DNA of 5,978 nucleotides from an uncultured Kiritimatiellota bacterium (GTDB lineage: Bacteria > Verrucomicrobiota > Kiritimatiellia > RFP12 > UBA1067), in assembly GCA_934667295.1 (NCBI GenBank), contig CAKULR010000108.1:1-5978 (forward strand), given 5' to 3'. Numbering within the stretch: the first letter of the stretch is position 1; each line of letters begins with the position of its first letter. Shown here piece after piece: positions 1-4,990 of the stretch. Below the pieces are notes generated by a model, which saw only the letters and a program-made list of their open reading frames with translations, ran no database searches and was not told the DNA's origin. Both the position numbers and the translations under genes were made by a program.

Positions 1-317
1 AGCCCGCCGGCGAGAACGAGGACCGCGGCCAGACAGATAAGGAAAATTTTCAGCCCCCGGTGTCCCTTGCGGCGCGTCCTGGCGGACGGCTCCTGCGCGG
101 CGGTCTCCTGGTCCTCCCCGTCCGGCCTCGCGTCGTCCGTCGCAGCCTCCGGATCGACCGCCGCGTTGGTCCGCTCCGCCGTCTCCGCCTGTGCGGACTT
201 CGGATGCCGCGCGGCGGGCGGCTGCGCCTGCGCCGCCGCCCGTTCCGCGTCCGCTTCCGTCTGCGGCGCCGACTGCCGTCCCCACAGGAACACCACGAGG
301 CCGCACGCAAGCGCCAA
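1..317 (-). CDS. Probable membrane protein, 5' part only (runs off left edge); start uncertain
   Basis: I do not recognise a family. The frame was chosen because it keeps G or C in most third codon positions and gives a sensible protein: a hydrophobic stretch (LALACGLVVFLWG), about 75 polar residues rich in Ala, Glu, Asp, Gln and Pro, a basic RTRRKGHRG patch, then a second hydrophobic segment (LKIFLICLAAVLVLAGG) at the window edge. The likely topology is a signal anchor, a disordered linker and a second transmembrane helix, with the main domain beyond the edge. The earliest usable start after the last in-frame stop is TTG at 315-317; GTG codons at 294-296 and 291-293 are alternatives. None has a convincing ribosome binding site. 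In-frame TAA (342-344) and TGA (333-335) separate this frame from an ATG at 363-365. The first hydrophobic segment is short for a helix unless translation starts further up (GWVAG precedes it), so an indel near the start is possible. The gene lies downstream of murJ and probably has its own promoter. Confidence 0.5.
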   Translation of the reverse strand, partial: MALACGLVVFLWGRQSAPQTEADAERAAAQAQPPAARHPKSAQAETAERTNAAVDPEAATDDARPDGEDQETAAQEPSARTRRKGHRGLKIFLICLAAVLVLAGG

Positions 318-372
318 CCCCGCAACCCAACCTCACACGCTTTACAGATTTGCCTTCATCTTCATCGCGAAA

Positions 373-383
373 ATTATAGCACA
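373..383 (-). promoter_or_regulatory. Extended -10 promoter for the left-edge gene
   Basis: The minus strand reads TGTGCTATAAT, a perfect TATAAT box (373-378) with the TG extension one base upstream. No good -35 hexamer is visible 16-18 bp upstream, as is common for extended -10 promoters. Transcription would begin near 366, almost on top of the ATG at 363-365. The box lies just after the murJ stop and its hairpin, as expected for a new transcription unit. Confidence 0.55.
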
Positions 384-392
384 ACTTCACCC

Positions 393-417
393 TTCCCGAC
401 CGCCTCACGGACGGGAA
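393..417 (-). terminator. Hairpin across the murJ stop codon, possible weak terminator
   Basis: An inverted repeat has 10-nt arms at 393-402 and 408-417 (TTCCCGACCG / CGGACGGGAA, one A-A mismatch) and a 5-nt loop that contains the murJ stop codon. It is stable enough to matter as RNA. On the minus strand, however, it is followed by GGGTGAAG rather than a U tract, so it is not a canonical intrinsic terminator. It could aid Rho-dependent termination or protect the 3' end. Confidence 0.3.
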
Positions 418-2027
418 CCGCGCGTGCGGCGGCCACGGAAGTCGTCCACGAGGCTACGCAGCGTGGCGCGGTCGCCCACGGCCATGACCCCGAAGTAGAC
501 GCATGCGCCGGAGCCGACGAAGACGGCCATCGACAGGACCGCCCACGCCGTCCCGCCCGCGCCGAAACCCGCGAACGCGCGCTTGAGCGCCACGAGCACG
601 CCCGCCATCACCGCGCTCGCGAGGAACATCGCCCCCACCGGCCGCGCAAGGTGCGTCCAGCCGAGCGGACCGTTCCGCCGCCGCGCCAGAACGGCCAGCC
701 AGGCGCAGGAGATCCCCGAGCAGACCACCGTCGACGCCGCAAGCCCCACGTGCCGCCACTCGACGGGGAGGCCGAACACGGCGGCGACGTTGAGCGCCGC
801 GTTGAGGAACACCATCCGCACCGTGACGCGGAGCGGCGTCCTGAAGTCGTTCTGCGCCTGGAACCACGGCGTGAGCGTCTTCTGGACGCAGAAGAAGCCC
901 AGCCCCAGCGAATAGCACGCGACCGCGCGCGCGACGCGCACGACGGCCACCTCGTCGAACCGCCCTCCCTGGTAGACGAGGCGCGTCAACTCGGGGGCGA
1001 GGATGACGAGCCCGACGGCGGCGGGCAGCACCACGAGGAGCATGTTGCGCATCGACGAGACGAACGCCGTGCGGGCCCCCTCCACATCGTCCTTCGCGAA
1101 GAACCCCGCGAACGTCGGCAGCAGGACCGTGCCGAACGCCGTCCCCACAATGCCGAGCGGCAGTTCCATCAGACGGTCCGCATAGCCGATCGCCCCCGCC
1201 GCCCAGTCGCTCGCCTTGAGCGCCAACACCTGGTCGAGCATGTAGTTGACCTGCACCGCGCCCGCGCCCGCGCAGCCGATGATCATGTTGCGCCAGACGA
1301 GGCGCACGTTCGCATCGCGCCACCCCTTGAACGACGGCCACGGCGAGATGCCCTTCTTCGCCATCGCCCGCAACATGAACGCCATCTGGAGAAAGCCCGC
1401 GACGAGGATCGCGCCGCAGAGGACGACGACACGGCGCTGGACGGCAAGCGGCGTCCCTGCGAGACCACCCGCCCCGTCCATCGTGAAGCACATGAGAAAG
1501 ACGAGCGCGGCGATCCAGACGACGTTGAGGATGCTCGGCATGAGCGCCGCCGCCGCGAAACGCCCGAAGGCATTCAGCACGCCCATCCCGAACGCGGCCG
1601 CGCAGATGAAGAGCATATAGGGGATCAGGATGCGCGTATAGGTAAGCGCCTGCCCCCATTTTCCAGAGGGGTCGAGCCCCGCCCAGAAGGCGCCGCCGAT
1701 GAGGCACCATGCCAGGACGACGCCCGCCACGAGCATGAGGAGGCTCATCGTCATCACGGCACGGGCGAGGCGCTGCGCGCGCACATGCGTCTCATCCGCC
1801 TCCAGCTCGCCCTTGAAGACGGGCACGAACGCCGCCGTGAGCGCCCCCTCCCCGAACATGCGCCGTGCCAGGTTGGGAATGGCGAACGCGACGGCGAACG
1901 CGCTCTGCTCCACGCCCGCGCCGATGAGGCGGCTCTGGAACATTTCGCGCACGAGCCCGAGCACGCGCGAGAGGGCCGTGAGAACCGCCACGACGGCGGT
2001 ATTCCTAAGAATGCTTCGGCTTGACAT
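405..2027 (-). CDS. murJ: Lipid II flippase MurJ (MviN family)
   Basis: This 540-residue inner-membrane protein of the MOP exporter superfamily moves lipid-linked peptidoglycan precursor (lipid II) to the outer face of the membrane. The family signature is clear near the N-terminus: SRVLGLVRE at residues 20-28, then PNLARRMFGEGALTAAFVPV at 51-70. A second block, YADRLMELP, lies at 282-290, followed by GTVLLP. Hydrophobic segments recur throughout, as expected for a protein of about 14 helices, and the length is close to the usual 510-550. Arginines matching E. coli R18, R24, R52 and R270 are present as R21, R27, R55 and R285. The position of E. coli D39 is Ser42 here. The ATG at 2025-2027 was chosen because the family N-terminus begins there; the open frame continues upstream only as an antisense-like shadow inside lpxK. 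No Shine-Dalgarno is visible, and the start lies 23 nt inside lpxK, so translation is probably coupled to lpxK. The C-terminal tail is short and basic. Confidence 0.97.
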   Translation of the reverse strand: MSSRSILRNTAVVAVLTALSRVLGLVREMFQSRLIGAGVEQSAFAVAFAIPNLARRMFGEGALTAAFVPVFKGELEADETHVRAQRLARAVMTMSLLMLVAGVVLAWCLIGGAFWAGLDPSGKWGQALTYTRILIPYMLFICAAAFGMGVLNAFGRFAAAALMPSILNVVWIAALVFLMCFTMDGAGGLAGTPLAVQRRVVVLCGAILVAGFLQMAFMLRAMAKKGISPWPSFKGWRDANVRLVWRNMIIGCAGAGAVQVNYMLDQVLALKASDWAAGAIGYADRLMELPLGIVGTAFGTVLLPTFAGFFAKDDVEGARTAFVSSMRNMLLVVLPAAVGLVILAPELTRLVYQGGRFDEVAVVRVARAVACYSLGLGFFCVQKTLTPWFQAQNDFRTPLRVTVRMVFLNAALNVAAVFGLPVEWRHVGLAASTVVCSGISCAWLAVLARRRNGPLGWTHLARPVGAMFLASAVMAGVLVALKRAFAGFGAGGTAWAVLSMAVFVGSGACVYFGVMAVGDRATLRSLVDDFRGRRTRGSRP

Positions 2028-3186
2028 TGCAGACGTGGTCCACGGCGGCGGCGAAGTTCTCCGCGCCCTTGAGGATTTCGATGTCGACGCGCAGGTAGTA
2101 GCACGGTACGGGGGTGGTTTCGAAGCGCGGGAAGCGCACGGCGTCCTTCTCCGTCGTGATGAGCGCGTCCGCGTGGAGGTCGGCCGTCTTGTTGAGCGCG
2201 AAGAGGATTTCGGAGGAGTCGTAGCGGTGGTGGTCCGCATAGCGCTCGCACCAGATCACCTTCGCGCCGAGGCGGCGGAGGGAGTCCTCGAAGCCCTGCG
2301 GCACGGCGATGCCGGAGAGCGTGGTGAGCGTCTTGCCCTTCAGCCACGAAAGCGGCAGCTCCTCGCGGCTCCACACGTCCTTCAGGAGGCGCGGCGCGTG
2401 GCGGCACTCGATGATCTCGGCCTTCCGGTTGTAGGCGCGAATCTGCTTCACGACGTTTTCCGTGCGGCCGTCCGACTTCGTGATGAAGATGACGTCCGCG
2501 CGGGCGATGTGGCTCGCCGGTTCGCGCAGCACGCCGCGCGGCAGCATGTGGCCGTTTCCGAAGGGGTTCGTCTTGTCGACGAGCACGACTTCGTGCGAGT
2601 GCCGGAGGCGCTGGTACTGGAAGCCGTCGTCGAGGATGAGCGTGTCGCATCCGAAACGCGAGATCGCGTAGCGTCCCGCCTTCACGCGGTTGCGGTCCAC
2701 CACCACGCACACGCCCGGCAGGTTGGAGGCGAGCATGTAGGGCTCGTCGCCGCCCGTCGCGGCGTCGAGCCGGATGCGCCTGCCGTCCGAGACGACGAGC
2801 GGCGGTTCGATCACGGCCGAGAACATCCGCTGCCACCACGGCTTCTCCTTGCGGCGGTAGCCGCGCGAGAGGATCGCCACCTTGCGTCCCGCCGCCGTGA
2901 GCTCGCGCGCGAACTTCTCCGTGACGGGCGTCTTGCCCGTGCCGCCCGCCGTCACGTTCCCGATCGAGATGACCTGGCAACCGAGCGGGAAACGGCGGAG
3001 GATGCCGACACGGTAGAGGAAGTAGCGCGCCGCGACGACGGTGCGGAACACGCACGAGACGCCGGTGAGGAGCCCGAGGACGATCCGCATCCCCGTGGGC
3101 TGGTTCTGGTCCGCCCCCGGCTGCTGGATGACCTTCACGAGCGCGTGTTCAAGCCGCTCGACGTAACTGACCTTCTGCTTCTGCAA
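2005..3186 (-). CDS. lpxK: Tetraacyldisaccharide (lipid A) 4'-kinase LpxK
   Basis: LpxK phosphorylates the 4' position of the tetraacyl disaccharide-1-phosphate to give lipid IVA, at the cytoplasmic face of the inner membrane, using ATP. The 393-residue product shows the family motifs in order. A membrane-associated N-terminal helix spans about 33-62. The P-loop lies in IGNVTAGGTGKTP (75-87, K85). ILSRGY follows at 105-110, then GGDEP (145-149), where D147 matches the catalytic Asp99 of the Aquifex enzyme. DDGFQ is at 186-190, FGNGHMLPRGVLREP at 209-223, YADHH at 316-320 (H319 matches Aquifex His261), and TTEKDAVRF at 344-352. The His usually following DDGFQ is Tyr191. It is longer than most homologues (about 320-360), mainly through an N-terminal extension. 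The first start in this frame is TTG at 3184-3186, which is poor. A better start, ATG at 3197-3199 with AAGG five bases upstream, is out of frame by one base. The gene overlaps murJ by 23 nt. Confidence 0.96.
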   Translation of the reverse strand: MQKQKVSYVERLEHALVKVIQQPGADQNQPTGMRIVLGLLTGVSCVFRTVVAARYFLYRVGILRRFPLGCQVISIGNVTAGGTGKTPVTEKFARELTAAGRKVAILSRGYRRKEKPWWQRMFSAVIEPPLVVSDGRRIRLDAATGGDEPYMLASNLPGVCVVVDRNRVKAGRYAISRFGCDTLILDDGFQYQRLRHSHEVVLVDKTNPFGNGHMLPRGVLREPASHIARADVIFITKSDGRTENVVKQIRAYNRKAEIIECRHAPRLLKDVWSREELPLSWLKGKTLTTLSGIAVPQGFEDSLRRLGAKVIWCERYADHHRYDSSEILFALNKTADLHADALITTEKDAVRFPRFETTPVPCYYLRVDIEILKGAENFAAAVDHVCNVKPKHS

Positions 3187-3199
3187 TTCAACTGTCCAT

Positions 3200-3209
3200 T
3201 CTTGCCTTA
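3200..3209 (-). promoter_or_regulatory. Ribosome binding site pointing to an out-of-frame ATG before lpxK
   Basis: The minus strand reads TAAGG, five bases (CAAGA), then ATG at 3197-3199. This is the best Shine-Dalgarno/ATG pair in the lpxK leader and lies about where translation should begin after the predicted transcription start near 3212. From that ATG, however, the frame is ATG GAC AGT TGA, stopping one base before the TTG that opens the LpxK frame. It argues either for a one-base indel here or for termination-reinitiation. Confidence 0.45.
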
Positions 3210-3218
3210 GGGGCGTTC

Positions 3219-3229
3219 AGTATAGCACA
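3219..3229 (-). promoter_or_regulatory. Extended -10 promoter for lpxK-murJ
   Basis: The minus strand reads TGTGCTATACT, a TATACT -10 box (3219-3224) with an upstream TG, and no recognisable -35. Predicted transcription starts near 3212, giving a short leader of about 13 nt before the ATG at 3197-3199. It sits in the 61-nt gap after the ATPase stop codon, so lpxK-murJ need not depend on readthrough from the ATPase. The box closely matches the one at 373-383. Confidence 0.55.
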
Positions 3230-3247
3230 TTCCCACGTACCACGCGC

Positions 3248-4567
3248 CTAGCGGCCAAACGCCCCCTCCTGTCCCGAAAGGAACCATTTCCAGGCGGGGA
3301 CGACGCGGATGCCGTCCTCCTCGTATTCCTCGTCCCACGTGACGACGGTGCAGTCCGTCACGCCGGTTTCACGGCGCGCTTCCTGGAGCGCGGAAAACTC
3401 CCGCGACTTCGTTTCCCTCCGCGTCATTTCATACGAAACCTGGATCAAACGTTGGGCCTTCGTCGTCCGATCCGTCACGAGGAAATCCACTTCCTCCCCC
3501 TTTCCCGTGTTGTAGTACTCGATCTTGTTGAACCCGCGCCGTAGGTTCATGAACACGGCGTTTTCAAGGACAAAGCCCTTCTCGGCGTCGTTCTGGGCCT
3601 TCAGCGCACCAATCATGCCCGTATCGACGAGATAGTATTTGTCGGGATTCGTCCGGCGGACGGCCAGTGAATCCGTGCGCAACGGCACCGGGTAGGCGAA
3701 ATAGGCATCGGCATAGTAGGCAAGGAAGTCGCCCAGCATTTCCCGGTCATGCGGAAGGGACAGCTGTTTGAGGACATTGGCCATCGCGCGAACGGAAACC
3801 TTCCGCCCGAAATTCTGAAGAAGATACTGAAGCACATACTTCAACGACTGTACGCTCCCGACCTCGTGGCGCTCCAGGATGTCCCGATAGACGACGGCAT
3901 CCACATACCCCTGCAGCAGCATGATGCGGGTCGTCGTGTCCAATCCCTGCACGTCGGGGAAGCCCCCGCACACCATGTAGTCCGCAAACGCCTTCCTCAG
4001 TTTCCCGCGCACACGGGGCGCATCGACGAGCGTAGGCGTCTCCCGAAAAATGCCGTTGTAGGACAGGTACTCGGCGAACGAAAGCGGAAAGATCTCGACC
4101 TCGACGGAACGCCCCCGCATCTCCGTGGCGATATCCGCCGACAGCATCCTGGAGGACGACCCCGTCACGCAGAGCTGAACACGGTGTGAATCGACCAGCC
4201 GCCGCGCAAAGCGTTCCCATCCGCGCACATCCTGCAATTCGTCAAGGAAGTAGTAGCAGAGCTGGCCCGCAGCGTCCGGGGACATCTCCGCATGGAGGTC
4301 GACGAGCAGATGCAGATCCTCGGACGAGAGCCCGGACAGGCGGTCGTCGTCGAAATTCACATGGACCAGACGCTCCAGCGGAACCCCCTGCGCGAGGAGT
4401 TCCCGCATCCGCAGATAGGTAAAATAGGTCTTCCCCGTCCGCCGCATGCCCTTGATGACCGTCGCATTGTTCCGAATCTCCGGGAACCGCCCCGCCCGTC
4501 CGATCATGTCCTGCGGAACGCCATCTGCATAAAATTGCGACATGACTTCACGTAATTGCTCTTTCAT
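3248..4567 (-). CDS. AAA_14/DUF4143 family ATPase
   Basis: This 439-residue soluble protein is a complete member of the AAA_14 plus DUF4143 family of P-loop ATPases, which are common and often multi-copy in gut and environmental bacteria and have no well-defined role. Walker A is GMRRTGKT at 40-47. Walker B is YYFLDELQD at 105-113, with D109 and E110. VTGSSSRML at 134-142 is the usual sensor-like strand, followed by RGRSVEVEIFPLSFAEYL at 151-168. The linker carries GGFPDV (201-206) and YRDILERH (227-234). The C-terminal DUF4143 part has YLVDTGMIGAL (312-322), GFVLEN (331-336) and EEVDFLV (358-364), then LIQVSYE (374-380). The E-x-D pattern followed by Q-V-S-Y-E resembles a PD-(D/E)XK nuclease-like fold, but catalysis is not shown. 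The ATG at 4565-4567 has a good ribosome binding site (AAAGGA). It sits between core genes with its own promoter and a long structured leader, and its start is AT-richer than its neighbours, which suggests acquisition. I infer accessory status, not a defined function. Confidence 0.93.
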   Translation of the reverse strand: MKEQLREVMSQFYADGVPQDMIGRAGRFPEIRNNATVIKGMRRTGKTYFTYLRMRELLAQGVPLERLVHVNFDDDRLSGLSSEDLHLLVDLHAEMSPDAAGQLCYYFLDELQDVRGWERFARRLVDSHRVQLCVTGSSSRMLSADIATEMRGRSVEVEIFPLSFAEYLSYNGIFRETPTLVDAPRVRGKLRKAFADYMVCGGFPDVQGLDTTTRIMLLQGYVDAVVYRDILERHEVGSVQSLKYVLQYLLQNFGRKVSVRAMANVLKQLSLPHDREMLGDFLAYYADAYFAYPVPLRTDSLAVRRTNPDKYYLVDTGMIGALKAQNDAEKGFVLENAVFMNLRRGFNKIEYYNTGKGEEVDFLVTDRTTKAQRLIQVSYEMTRRETKSREFSALQEARRETGVTDCTVVTWDEEYEEDGIRVVPAWKWFLSGQEGAFGR

Positions 4568-4573
4568 GACGAA

Positions 4574-4579
4574 TCCTTT
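4574..4579 (-). promoter_or_regulatory. Ribosome binding site of the ATPase gene
   Basis: AAAGGA on the minus strand lies six bases before the ATG at 4565-4567, preceded by AGGG. It is the clearest Shine-Dalgarno in the window and fixes the start. It lies 60 nt downstream of the foldback element in the same predicted leader. Confidence 0.75.
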
Positions 4580-4639
4580 CCCTCATGTGCGTGTATAGAT
4601 GCGGCAATAAATCAAGTTAATTCTCCCCAGTGTGAAAAC

Positions 4640-4803
4640 AAACTCCGATTCGTGCGGCTCTCGCTACCGCTCCGCAGAATGTTTCTGCAAAAGGTTGCAA
4701 CATTCGCACTTCACGACCCTAAAAGTGATTGTTTTGCGACTGGCTTCTGCGAAGCCAGATATAGTCTGCGGAGCGGTAGCGAGAGCATCAATCATCGGAG
4801 TTT
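4640..4803. repeat. 164-bp foldback element with 39-nt inverted arms (structured leader RNA or MITE-like)
   Basis: The ends are perfect 10-bp inverted repeats, AAACTCCGAT (4640-4649) and ATCGGAGTTT (4794-4803). Seven unpaired bases follow on each side (4650-4656, 4787-4793), then a perfect 22-bp inverted repeat (4657-4678 with 4765-4786; core CTCGCTACCGCTCCGC). The 86-nt centre contains an 8-bp hairpin CTGGCTTC/GAAGCCAG (4740-4758) and, nested, GCAAAA/TTTTGC (4687-4692 with 4732-4737) enclosing CACTT/AAGTG. The whole could fold as a multi-branched RNA or DNA cruciform. Symmetric 7x7 bubbles between perfect stems suggest selection on the fold, or a miniature element with terminal repeats. No target-site duplication is obvious in the flanks. 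In the predicted ATPase transcript it occupies most of the leader. It matches no RNA family I can name. Confidence 0.85.
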
Positions 4804-4830
4804 ATCAACCCTTTTTATTACCGGAGCAAT

Positions 4831-4860
4831 AGCATACCACAGGACACTTTGCCTCGTCAA
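4831..4860 (-). promoter_or_regulatory. Sigma70-like promoter of the ATPase transcription unit
   Basis: On the minus strand TTGACG (4855-4860) and TATGCT (4831-4836) are separated by 18 bp. The -10 carries the TG extension (TGTGGTATGCT), as in the two other candidate promoters of the window. Transcription would start near 4824, just upstream of the foldback element and about 257 nt before the ATPase ATG. The -35 box begins two bases after the tandem repeat block, which favours control from those repeats. Confidence 0.65.
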
Positions 4861-4862
4861 CT

Positions 4863-4928
4863 GAATTGGCCGGAATTCCATGCCAATTTTGATTTGAATT
4901 GGCCGAAAATTCTGGCCAATTTACATTT
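4863..4928. repeat. Two tandem 33-bp direct repeats, each a dyad (possible operator)
   Basis: Copies at 4863-4895 and 4896-4928 abut exactly and agree at 26 of 33 positions. Each contains an interrupted palindrome of 25 bp: AATTGGC...GCCAATT at 4864-4888, centred on a GGAATTCC sequence, and AATTGGCC...GGCCAATT at 4897-4921. The dyad centres are 33 bp apart, about three helical turns, so two dimers of one protein would sit on the same face of the DNA. The block ends immediately upstream of the ATPase -35 box. Binding by a regulator is inferred; no regulator gene is in view. Confidence 0.8.
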
Positions 4929-4953
4929 CACATGTTCCTGTGGCGACAGACGG

Positions 4954-4973
4954 CTTCGAGGTTTCTCCCGAAG
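4954..4973 (-). terminator. Small hairpin after mnmE, weak terminator candidate
   Basis: CTTCGGG and CCTCGAAG on the minus strand can form a 7-bp stem (one G-U pair) with a 6-nt loop, 18 nt beyond the mnmE stop codon. No U tract follows, so intrinsic termination is doubtful. It is the only candidate between mnmE and the repeat block. Confidence 0.25.
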
Positions 4974-4990
4974 TCCCGCACCTCCCGCCA

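Noticed and set aside
60..2024. Very long plus-strand open frame (654 codons) opposite murJ
   Set aside because: It is Arg/His/Glu/Asp-rich with no domain pattern and mirrors the GC-rich third-position bias of murJ on the other strand. The opposite strand gives a textbook MurJ.
1699..3210. Plus-strand open frame of 503 codons opposite lpxK
   Set aside because: It is low-complexity His/Arg/Asp/Val sequence caused by high GC. The minus strand encodes LpxK with all motifs.
4640..4803. Insertion sequence remnant with target-site duplication
   Set aside because: Terminal inverted repeats are present, but I could not find a matching short direct repeat in the flanks or any transposase fragment. 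The mobile-element reading stays open rather than asserted.
4556..4864. Plus-strand open frame of 102 codons across the intergenic region (and a 66-codon one at 4632-4832)
   Set aside because: It runs through both arms of the foldback and the promoter, has no ribosome binding site and no recognisable protein features. It is most likely a by-product of the repeat.
4863..4928. CRISPR-like repeat
   Set aside because: Only two imperfect copies, directly abutting with no spacers, and no cas genes in view.
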